From: Cololabis saira
Taxonomy: Eukaryota; Chordata; Actinopteri; Beloniformes; Belonidae
Reading direction: 5' to 3'
DNA length: 64,000 nt
Assembly: GCF_033807715.1 (NCBI RefSeq)
Contig: NC_084599.1
Coordinates: forward strand, 1,644,501-1,708,500
The position numbers and the translations under genes are program-made. The notes under the pieces were generated by a model that searched no databases, was not told where the DNA came from, and saw only the letters and a list, made by a program, of their open reading frames with translations. This document shows, in pieces, positions 13,301-25,300 of the stretch (its first letter is position 1; each line of letters begins with the position of its first letter).

Positions 13301-16300
13301 TGTTTTTCTTTTCTTCATGTGTCAGTTTGACCTGATGTTGTGATTACAGCTTCCCAACCTGCTCTTCTACGGTCCTCCTGGAACAGGAAAGACGTCCACC
13401 ATCTTAGCTGCTGCCAAAGAACTTTATGGGTGAGCTGCTTTTTTTCCCCCCAAATTAAAACAAAGCATTGAATGCAACTCTTTGCAGCGCTGGAAATGAG
13501 TGGGATTTGAAGTTTTCCTGAAGTTCCTGTGGTCTTGTTTAGTCCTCAGCTGTACAGACAGAGGGTGTTGGAGCTGAATGCTTCCGATGAAAGAGGCATC
13601 CAGGTCATCCGGGAGAAAGTCAAGAACTTTGCTCAGCTCACGGTGTCCGGGACTCGTCCTGAGTAAGTACACGCTCACTGCAGAACACAAGTGCATGTGA
13701 ATAAAGGTTTGGTTGATTTTTCACCTGCAGGAACCTCCCTGACTCAAATATCCTGTCTGGAATCCTGGGAAAACATTTAAATGAACCCAAAAGAAACGCT
13801 ATTCACCCCCCTCAGGAAAAGATGTCATTGTACTGAAGAGAAGAATAAACGTTTTCAGCAGACGGTTGGAAAGCTTGAAATGCCATGCAGAGAGAGACAC
13901 GGCTGAGCTGATGAGCTCACATGCAGACGGGGATTCTGTCAGTGGACTACAGTGGCCACAGTTACATGATGGTTTAATTCGGAATTAATTATTCCGAATT
14001 ACATAATTCAGAATTAAACTATTTTCCTTTGAGTTTACATGAAATAGTAATTCTGAATTGAGGTTTACATGGAAAACACGTTTGATGGCTGACTCCCGCC
14101 AGGGAGTGGAACCAGGAACCTTCTTGCTGCGAGGCAACAGTGCTAACAACTAAGCCACCGTCCTGTCCAAATTGATAGAATATCTATTAATTTCCGTGTA
14201 AACTGTGAAGGATATGGCTCTCCCTGGAGAGGAAAGCTGCCCATCACAGGGAAGAAACGTCCAGTGAAACGAGGCTGTGAAGGGTGGCTAACATAAACAC
14301 TGTTAATGAAACGAGGCCCGTGAAGGGTGGCTAACATAAACACTGTGAACAGTGATGATGACATGAAGACGTGACAGGAAGGAGAGAGGGGGCCTGAATG
14401 TTTGCGTGAGTGGAGGTTATGGAGTGACATCTCAACAGGTGGAAGATGTAGATTCAGCCGTATAGGTGATAAAAGAAGCACTTCTGGCCACATATGTGAC
14501 TATGGCTGTCTGTAAGAGTGGAGGGTGAAAGCGTTGTGGTTAAGTGCTGCTTCACAAGTCTCTCAGCTCCTGCAGACTCCAACTGGCCTCTAAGTTTCCA
14601 GCTTCAACCCCCATCTATGTTGCATCCTCTAAAGCGTCAGCGGTAATCTCAGCATGCAAGAACTTAATCTACAGGGTCACTCATTATTCCTGACTGTCAC
14701 ATTATCTTTGCCACAGACAATGTTATAAAATTATTTTTCTACTTCAGCTCTGCTGTTCCTGTTATGAGTCGGAGTTACGTGGGTTAGCAAACGTACTTGA
14801 TTGTTTGGACACCATCAAAAACTGACGTGCCAACAACTATCTGGAACTGAACTCTTCAAAAACTGAGACAGTGATCTTCACCCCAGATTAAAAAATTTAG
14901 CTTATTTAAGCACACGTGGGATCCCTGAGCTCTTCAGTTCAGTCCAGCATTAGAAACCTGGGGAGTGGTCCGGCTCGTCTCTGTCCTCGGAGAGACATTC
15001 AAGAGAACTGACCAGCTTTAACCCATTTAACATTCTTTCATCTCTCCTAGACCTGAGTATCTAACTCTCTTTCTACCTGTTTTAACCAGCGCTCCTTAAA
15101 GCGTCTGCACATGTGCAGAACGCAGCAGCCGTACTGAGCTAGTGCTGGTGGATGGAATCATGTTCCCCCAACATACTCCTCTCTGCTCGGCTGACGGTCA
15201 AACCACACCAAGCCCCAAACTCCCTGTGTGCTCTTTTACGCCCTTATTCCTCAGCTCTTTCACCTCGGTCCTCGGAGCAGAACCTTTTATCAGTATTTTA
15301 AAACTACAGGAGATCCCGCTCCGCCTTCTGTTCTGGTTCCGGCCGATGGTGTTGACTCTTTTAACATACATTTTTATTTAAATGAGCTTTTAGTTGACTT
15401 GTCCAACTTGTCTTTCATTTTAATTGTTGTTGTGTACACGTGTCTTTTAATGTTGTCATTTTTACATCCATCTGAGCCTCTGTGCTTTAACTAGTCTCAT
15501 TTAAGTTTACTCTGCATCTTATTGTAAAGCACTTTGATTTTATCTGAAATGGCTCCACACGTGCAGATTGATAGTAATCTGCTTGTCCTCGTCAGCGGGA
15601 AGCCGTGTCCTCCGTTTAAGATCATCATCCTGGACGAAGCCGACTCCATGACGGGGCCGGCCCAGGCTGCTCTCAGACGCACCATGGAGAAGGAGTCTCG
15701 TACCACCCGCTTCTGTCTCATCTGCAACTACATCAGCAGGTCAGTCCCAACTACATCAGCAGGTCAGTCCCAACTACATCAGCAGGTCAGCCCCAACTAC
15801 ATCAGCAGGTCAGCCCCAACTACATCAGCAGGTCAGTCCCAACTACATCAGCAGGTCAGCCCCAACTACATCAGCAGGTCAGCCCCAACTACATCAGCAG
15901 GTCAGCCCCAACTACATCAGCAGGTCAGCCCCAACTACATCAGCAGGTCGAACTACATCAGCAGGTCAGTCCCAACTACATCAGCAGGTCGAACTACATC
16001 AGCAGGTCAGCCCATACTACATTAGCAGGTCAGCCCCAACTACAAACTACATTAGCAGGTCAGCCCCAACTACAAACTACATTAGCAGGTCAGCCCCAAC
16101 TACAAACTACATTAGCAGGTCAGCCCCAACTACAAACTACATTAGCAGGTCAGCCCCAACTACAAACTACATTAGCAGGTCAGCCCCAACTACAAACTAC
16201 ATCAGCAGGTCAGCCCCAACTACATCAGCAGGTCAAACAACATCAGCAGGTCAGCCCACGGCCCGGACACACTTCACCCTGCGCTGCTGACCGACCCCAC

Positions 16301-19300
16301 CCTGACGTGTGTCTGTCTCCACCCTGACGTGTGTCTGTCTCCAGGATCATCGAGCCTCTCACATCCAGATGTTCCAAGTTTCGTTTCAAACCTTTGGCCA
16401 ACCAGATCCAGGAAGAGCGTCTCCTGGAGATCTGTGAGAAAGAGAAGCTCCAGTACACGGAGGAGGTAGAGTAGAGACCATGATGAGAATGTGTTACTGT
16501 AGTTCTCCTGAGGTAGAGTAGAGACCATGATGAGTAATGTGTTACTGTAGTTCTCCTGAGGTAGAGTAGAGACCATGATGAGTAATGTGTTACTGTAGTT
16601 CTCCTGAGGTAGAGTAGAGACCATGATGAGTAGTGAATGTGTTACTGTAGTTCTCCTGAGGTAGAGTAGAGACCATGATGAGTAATGTGTTACTGTAGTT
16701 CTCCTGAGGTAGAGTAGAGACCATGATGAGTAATGTGTTACTGTAGTTCTCCTGAGGTAGAGTAGAGACCATGATGAGTAATGTGTTACTGTAGTTCTCC
16801 TGAGGTAGAGTAGAGACCATGATGAGTAGTGAATGTGTTACTGTAGTTCTCCTGAGGTAGAGTAGAGACCATGATGAGTAGTGAATGTGTTACTGTAGTT
16901 CTCCTGAGGTAGAGTAGAGACCATGATGAGTAATGTGTTACTGTAGTTCTCCTGAGGTAGAGTAGAGACCATGATGAGTAATGTGTTACTGTAGTTCTCC
17001 TGAGGTAGAGTAGAGACCATGATGAGTAGTGAATGTGTTACTGTAGTTCTCCTGAGGTAGAGTAGAGACCATGATGAGTAGTGAATGTGTTACTGTAGTT
17101 CTCCTGAGGTAGAGTAGAGACCATGATGAGTAATGTGTTACTGTAGTTCTCCTGAGGTAGAGTAGAGACCATGATGAGTAATGTGTTACTGTAGTTCTCC
17201 TGAGGTAGAGTAGAGACCATGATGAGTAGTGTGTTACTGTAGTTCTCCTGAGGTAGAGTAGAGACCATGATGAGTAATGTGCAGGGGTGATAGCGCTCCG
17301 GCGTCACGCCGGATTTCCGGCATACCGAGGTGTTTGCGAGAAAAAAATAAAATAAAATCAGGTTTACCGTTTATTTTTCTTATGATATGAATTTTTCATA
17401 TACCGTAATACTGGTGAGTAGCGCACACAACGTTGGGAGCGCGGCGCGGCGGAACGTAGCGCCGCTGGACACTGTTTGTGAGGGGACTGTTTAGCCAGTG
17501 AGCAGAGCCGGCAGGGAAATGGGAAAAGTCAACAGTGCCGCGTGTCCGCGTGTAACCTAAATCTACCATGGCCTCAGCGCCAAGTGAGGCTTTATAAATA
17601 TATGGGCTTTATAAATTTATTAAATATATGAGCGCGGAGTCGGCGAGGAGCCGGGCGCACAGTGAGTCGCGCTGTGAAGCCTGATTTATGGTTCCGCGTT
17701 AAATCGACGCAGAGCTTTCGCCGTAGGGTACGCCGTAGTTTGCGTAACCTACGGCGTAGGGCCTGCGTTGGTGTAACGCGGAACCATAAATCAGCCTTAA
17801 ACCACACCTGCAGCCCATCAGTTCATGAGGATGAGAGGTTAAAACAGCGCGAGTTGTTCATTGCTGGTTCGTTTTGTTAACTCTGAGAGCTTTATTGGTT
17901 TGTTTGTTAGCTTGCTGGTGTTTTTCTCTCTGGGAGTTATTTATGAAGAAGTTCTGAGTTCCGTGTGAGCAGTGTTCGAGTTGAGGGGGGATGAGGGGTG
18001 ATGTGATGGTGAAAACGGTCCAAATCATCCCCCCTGAAATAAAAACGGTCCAAATCATCCCCCCCCGAAATAAAAACGGTCCAAATCATCCCCCCTGTAA
18101 AACTGCCATCCCCCCTTTCCATCCCTTATGTCATTCCATCAATGAATGTGGTTTTACTGCTAATTCAACATTTAGAGTCATCACCAGAAAAATAACACCA
18201 GAAAAATAACTTGTTTGACAATTTTCACCTGTTTCAAGTAAATTTTCACTTGAAATAAGTAGGAAAATCTGCCAGTGGGACAAGATTTATCTTCTTATTA
18301 CAAGCAAAACAATCTTGTTCCACTGGCAGATTTTTCTACTTATTTCAAGTGAAAATCTACTTGAAACAGACTGATTTATTGCTTGTGTAGTTGAAAAATA
18401 CATGAGAACAGGACCTTGAAAAAAAATATACTCACATATTAAATCTTAATATTGAGGAAAAAAATCGCAATTAGATTATTTTCAAAAATCGTTCAGCCCT
18501 ACATTAGAATCATAAGTGTTGCCACCTCATTGTAAACAGCATCATTTTGTGAGGCCAAGCAAACCTGTATTTATACTAGTGTTGACATTAATGTTTTTCT
18601 ACAATCTTTCCTCCTCATGACAGTAAAATAGGCCATTCAATTTAATGAACTATTTATCAAAATGTTGTCCCAGGGAATCACACCCCTGGCCTATGTTGTT
18701 CAGTTGTCTCATTCTGTTTTCTATGGGCTGCATGTGGTGAGCTTGAACAACAGGATCATGGGTCAATTTACACTAGACTTACACTTTAAGAGGACAAAAA
18801 ATGACAATTGTGTTGATCGGGGCATATATCTTGGCTTAGGGGCTCGCTTACCTCCCAGGAAAAAAAAGTTCAGGCTCAGGATTTTTTTTTACTATCACCC
18901 CTGAATGTGTTACTGTAGTTCTCCTGAGGTAGAGTAGAGACCCTGATGAGTAATGTGTTACTGTAGTTCTCCTGAGGTAGAGTAGAGACCATGATGAGTA
19001 GTGAATGTGTTACTGTAGTTCTCCTGAGGTAGAGTAGAGACCCTGATGAGTAATGTGTTACTGTAGTTCTCCTGAGGTAGAGTAGAGACCATGATGAGTA
19101 GTGAATGTGTTACTGTAGTTCTCCTGAGGTAGAGTAGAGACCATGATGAGTAGTGTGTTACTGTAGTTCTCCTGAGGTAGAGTAGAGACCATGATGAGAA
19201 TGTGTTACTGTAGTTCTCCTGAGGTAGAGTAGAGACCCTGATGAGTAATGTGTTACTGTAGTTCTCCTGAGGTAGAGTAGAGACCATGATGAGTAGTGTG

Positions 19301-22300
19301 TTACTGTAGTTCTCCTGAGGTAGAGTAGAGACCATGATGAGTAGTGAATGTGTTACTGTAGTTCTCCTGAGGTAGAGTAGAGACCATGATGAGTAGTGTG
19401 TTACTGTAGTTCTCCTGAGGTAGAGTAGAGACCATGATGAGAATGTGTTACTGTAGTTCTCCTGAGGTAGAGTAGAGACCCTGATGAGTAATGTGTTACT
19501 GTAGTTCTCCTGAGGTAGAGTAGAGACCATGATGAGTAGTGTGTTACTGTAGTTCTCCTGAGGTAGAGTAGAGACCATGATGAGTAGTGAATGTGTTACT
19601 GTAGTTCTCCTGAGGTAGAGTAGAGACCCTGATGAGTAATGTGTTACTGTAGTTCTCCTGAGGTAGAGTAGAGACCATGATGAGTAGTGTGTTACTGTAG
19701 TTCTCCTGAGGTAGAGTAGAGACCATGATGAGTAGTGTGTTACTGTAGTTCTCCTGAGGTAGAGTAGAGACCATGATGAGTAATGTGTTACTGTAGTTCT
19801 CCTGAGGTAGAGTAGAGACCATGATGAGTAATGTGTTACTGTAGTTCTCCTGAGGTAGAGTAGAGACCATGATGAGTAATGTGTTACTGTAGTTCTCCTG
19901 AGGTAGAGTAGAGACCATGATGAGTAGTGAATGTGTTACTGTAGTTCTCCTGAGGTAGAGTAGAGACCATGATGAGTAATGTGTTACTGTAGTTCTCCTG
20001 AGGTAGAGTAGAGACCATGATGAGAGTGTGTTACTGTAGTTCTCCTGAGGTAGAGTAGAGACCATGATGAGTAATGTGTTACTGTAGTTCTCCTGAGGTA
20101 GAGTAGAGACCATGATGAGTAATGTGTTACTGTAGTTCTCCTGAGGTAGAGTAGAGACCCTGATGAGTAATGTGTTACTGTAGTTCTCCTGAGGTAGAGT
20201 AGAGACCATGATGAGTAATGTGTTACTGTAGTTCTCCTGAGGTAGAGTAGAGACCATGATGAGAATGTGTTACTGTAGTTCTCCTGAGGTAGAGTAGAGA
20301 CCATGATGAGTAGTGAATGTGTTACTGTAGTTCTCCTGAGGTAGAGTAGAGACCATGATGAGTAATGTGTTACTGTAGTTCTCCTGAGGTAGAGTAGAGA
20401 CCATGATGAGTAATGTGTTACTGTAGTTCTCCTGCCTTTCCCCCAGAGACCCCACTCCAACTCTGAACAGGTTTCCAGCACATAGTGACGGACTGATTGA
20501 TTGATTGATAGTTGGTTCCTTGAACCAGTCGTTAACAGTTTTTGTTTTTTGAATCTTGGTATTGTCATAGAAGATAAGATAATCCATTCATGGGGGTTCT
20601 TCATGTATTCATGTAATCAGGTGTGTTTCAGGCACAGATCAGTGTTGAGCCAAACACAGGCCTGAGAACTGCAAAAGCAGCACGAACGCTGGTGGAGGAC
20701 TCGGGCCTTTCTGCTCTCGCCTCAAAAGTTGAAGGGAAGAAGAAGAGTTGAAGACGAGTTCTCCGATCAACAGCTTTCAAAAAGTCAAGAAAAGATTTAG
20801 AGGACATTTATGAGCGAAAAAGATTATGCACTTGTTTCAAGAAAAAGCAGGAGTTGGTGGATGGTGTTGCGGCTGCAGAGCAGATGTATGAAGACCTGGA
20901 AGATGGCGTAGAATCTGACCACAAAAGGAGCCATGTTGATCAGAAAATTTGTCTTGAACTCTTTTTCTCTTACATTTTTGCTGCTGCTGCTGCTGCCTCC
21001 AATAATCTGAGTGGTTTTAGGTCAGTAATGGCCCCATCAGTCCCTTTACTAACTCTAATTTGAGCGTCTAGCGACTAGGGCTGCAGCTATCCAATATTTT
21101 ATTAATCCAGTATTCTACTGAAAATTCCATCGATTAATCGGATAAAACATATTTTTGTTTAGTTAAAGAGCAATTATAAATATACATAAGATGTTAGATA
21201 TGAATTGACATTACTAAAACTAAATTATATAATCCAGTAGGTTCATGGCTGTGCATTTAAAAACCCTGAACTTACACCAGTCGACCAAATTCACTGCCTT
21301 CACTCAAAAAACTAAGGATCTTACCAAGAAGTTTACTTATTTCTAACCTAAAAATGCCATTACACCTGATAACACACATCACTTAAAAAGTTAGGTGTTT
21401 TTCCCACGTGTTTCAATTGAACTTTCATTTGTATCAAGCAAATTTTAAGTTCTAGTTAAGTTTTACATTAAAGTCTTGATAAGATTTTGAGTTTTGTCTG
21501 TGTTCAAAATATAATTCTGATTCCTGCTGTATTGGAGCACATTAGCAACCAGCGCTACTTGATGTTTTATCCATCAATGAATACAGAGATTAAACTGAAA
21601 ACTACCCAGTTAGCTTTATTAAGTTTTTATTTTTCACCCTCATCACTCTACAGCTCTGTGTTTTTACAGATTAAATGCGTTAGCCGCATCGACAGTCGTC
21701 ATAATTAACAGAAACCTATATAACGTTATGTTAGCAAGGTACCGTAACGTTAATCTCATTAATTAGTGCTACGTTAACTTAATTCCCGTGTCTGGGTGAC
21801 GGTCCTCCCTCTGGGAGTAACAGGGTGTTGGTGGAGAAGCTGCAGCGTTGAGGACGTACTGTTGTGTATCAGCTCTGTCTTACAGTGAAACAGCAACAGT
21901 GTTGCCTTGGTGTCCAGCTGGAAATGACCCACACTTTTCACTGTTTCTACCTTTTCTTTTAGTTAAAACCAAACATCCGCTGTCTTTCTTCTTCCTTTAC
22001 GTTCGTGGCTTCAGCGCGTTGTGCCGCATTAAACGTAGTCCAGGAGAAATACCTGCTTTGAGCTGCAAAATGAAACGATTCCTCGAGGCAGAGAACATTC
22101 CTCCATCATTTCTTTTAATGGAATTCCTGTAATTATTGTAGGAATGGTTTCAGCCCTAGCGTGTACCTTGTAGATGTAGCAGAGAGGTTCTGCACAGCTG
22201 CTCAACTTGTGTTGTTCTGTTCTGGGTCAGAGTATAGCGGCGTTGGTGCAAGTGTCCGAAGGAGACCTGAGGAAAGCCATCACATTTCTCCAGAGTGTTG

Positions 22301-25300
22301 CTCGGCTCAGCGGTAACAAAGAAATCACCGTTGGTGCCGTGGTTGAGATAGCAGGGGTGAGTCACTACTGTCCGTCTGTGTGTGTGTGTTTGGGGACTGG
22401 AGACATTCACCATGAGTTTTTCATTGAAATGTTTAAAGGGGGCTAGTCCCACAGGACTGGATTCTACTGGTGGCCGTTTAGGCCTGGGGACGGGTACCAG
22501 AGGTGGAAAAAGTATAAAAATATTGTACTTAAGTAAAAGTACAAATTTTCTGCTTGAAAATTACTTAAGTAAAAGTAAAAAGTACCCATTAAGAACATTA
22601 CTTAAAGAGCATATTGCAGGTTGGAGACCCCTGTGAATCAATGTGTAGGAAAATAATGTAGGAACTGAATTTTCATTGAAATACGCATAAATATATACTA
22701 CAGTGACCTCCAGAGTTGTTTTTGTGAGAGTATTTTACTTCCGCATCTGAAAAAGTTGAACCGGAAGTGACGTCGCATTGGGGAGCGCGGTGAATTCAAC
22801 AATAGGAAAAATAATGGATCTTAATGTTAGTTGTGACACTGAAGAGGTTGTGAATGTGTATTCACACCAATATGACGGGCCACAGCCTTATAATTACGAA
22901 ACCCGTTAGTCCCCCCACGTTCTTTTGATTGACAGCTGAAACTCGCTTTTTAAAAGGCTGATTTATGGGTCCGCGTTACACCAACGCAGACCCTACGGCG
23001 TAGGTTACGCGGCGACGCACAGAACGCTGCGTGCGCCGCGTACCCTACACCGTAGGCTACGCCGTCGATTTTACGCGGAACCATAAATCCGCCTTTATTC
23101 ACTGCAGCACTCCTGCTCCGTGCTCCTGAAAGAAACTCCGAAAATAACTCCTTAAAAACGGGTGAGTACTTGTAATCTGTCTATGTTTGTACTTTCTAAA
23201 CAGAAAACAGGCTTATTATCTTCTCTTTTTTCTGATTAAAAGCATCCGAAATAGCCGGGTATTTTTAAAACCGAATACTTCCCCCCCCCTCGTTTATAAA
23301 ATAATTTGTATCCACATTACATCGTTGTTAAAAAAAAAAAACCTTCCACACATAACCGAAGATAGGCTATGCGTTTTCGACCACTTTCATAAGCATTCCA
23401 AACCTGTAGATCATCTGGTCTTCCGGCCTCCGGGCCGCCTGTGCTGCGCCGCTTCCCCGGGATCCGCGCCTCCTCCTCGGGTAACGAGCTGGAGTTTCCC
23501 CATGTCCGCCACGGAGCTGCCGCGTTAATCGACGCAGCCCAGCTGCAGCCCTGCTGCGCAGCTTTCCCGGGAGCCGCGTCTCATTCTCGGGTAACGAGCT
23601 CGACTCCCCCCGTGTCAGATCCATGGTCCCACCACGGAGCTGCCGTGTTAAACCGACGCAGCCCAGCTGCAGCACTGCTGCGCGTCGCCGCGTACCCTAC
23701 GGCGTAGGCTCCGCGTCGGTGTAACGTGTCAAGAGCCGAGACCATTTATTTAATAAATAGCTTGGAGGACAGGTGGATCAGTTCTGGGTCGCACGTTAGA
23801 CGTCAGACTCAGAGCAGATTTGTTGTTGTTTTGGAGCATAATGTGACGTTCGAAAACGCAAAACTCCGGTTGTCTCTGTTTACACCAGGTCTACACGCAT
23901 CTACATAAACAGAGTTTTCAAAAATCTTCCCTTTGCCTGGAGTTTTTTTTAAACATTCGTTTATTTGCGTTTTCATGTGGATGACAGGTCCAAACGTAGG
24001 AAAATATCTTGGGTTTAGCAGATACCCGGCTACGTGTGTACGGGGTCTGGGCAGTCAGATGGGGCAGCTGTGGAGAAGTCTCCCTGGTGTGGCATCATAT
24101 GACGCGGTGTTCGAAAAAAAAAGCGTTTGTACGAGCTTGGCTAAAACCAGCCACTTTTTCCTCTGAATAAGTGCCCTTATGTCTTGTAAAACATATTAAA
24201 TCCTACATTAACTTCTCACATAGTCATTTTCACATAAGGTCAGGTATAATTTTTGAAAAAGTTCTAACCTGCAATATACTCTTTAAGTAAAAGTATAAAA
24301 GTACCTCAACTTAAATATAATAAAGTACCAAAAGTACATGGTGTAAAATGTACTTAAGTACAAAAGTAAAAAGTACAAAGTACAAAATTCAAAGTACAAA
24401 ATTATTTTTAAAAGGATTGCAAAGAAATGAAGAATCCAAGAATTTGCTTACAACTCTAAATAATGGTGATATTATTCTGACCCCTTTAGCGTTTGTTTCC
24501 ATTACCCCATTTTAATTTCTCCCTTTGCTCATCACTGCTGCTGTACCCCATTGGCCCCGCTGACAGGTTCACCCCCAGCCTGTAGTATGCAGTGACAACA
24601 TTAAGCAACCCCAGCTGATAAAGGATGAGACTTTTGAACTTTTAAATGCCAAAACCACCTTAGAAGGGGTGGAATCAAAGAATGGTGCGCATGGACACGC
24701 GTCGGCTGCCGCTCAAGGCTGATTTATGGTTCCGCGTTACACCAACGCAGGGCCCGTACCCTACGGCGAGGCTCTGCGTCGATTTAACGCGGAACCATAA
24801 ATCAGGCTTCAGTCCTCATCGGTACTCGACGCAACAGCGGTTCCTCCGGCCTTCCGGCCCGCCTCTGCGGCGCAACTCTCCCGGGAGCTGCGGCTCCTTC
24901 TCTGTATATCCACGCGCCCCCCTTCCTTCCCGCCCGCCTTATGGTTCTGCGTTAAATCGACGCACACCTTACGCCGTAGAATACGGCGTAGGGTGTGCGT
25001 CGCCGCGTACCCAACGCCGTAGCTCTGCGCCGGTGTAACGCGGAACCATAAATCAGCCCCCGCTGTGCTGTTCTTTAATTTGTAGCGAGTAACGACGTGT
25101 CCAATTTTAAATATAGCGGATTAAAAGTACGATTTTTTTTTTCCTTGAAAATGTAACGAAGTAAAAGTAAAAGTATATAATAACGAAGTACTTGTACTTC
25201 GTTACTTTACACCACTGACGGGTACAGAGGTATTATGGGTAATATAGGGCATATATTTGGTCTATTGTATCACTTCACATCTCCCCCCGCAGCTTGCCCT

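Larger units (their letters stand above)
22498..25217. mobile_element. hAT non-autonomous element with perfect 8-bp target duplication
   Basis: Starts CAGAGGTGGAAAAAGTA and ends TTACTTTACACCACTG, with tacttaagtaaaagtac-type subterminal repeats at both ends. ACGGGTAC is duplicated exactly at 22490-22497 and 25218-25225. The 2720-base interior carries three full CGTAGG hairpin MITEs (22953-23096, 24715-24810, 24938-25057) and a partial one (23686-23724). It fills most of the rfc4 intron 22357-25503. Confidence 0.88.

Noticed and set aside
15726..16253. CRISPR-like direct repeats
   Set aside because: No unique spacers between units, the repeats begin inside an exon, and the DNA is vertebrate.
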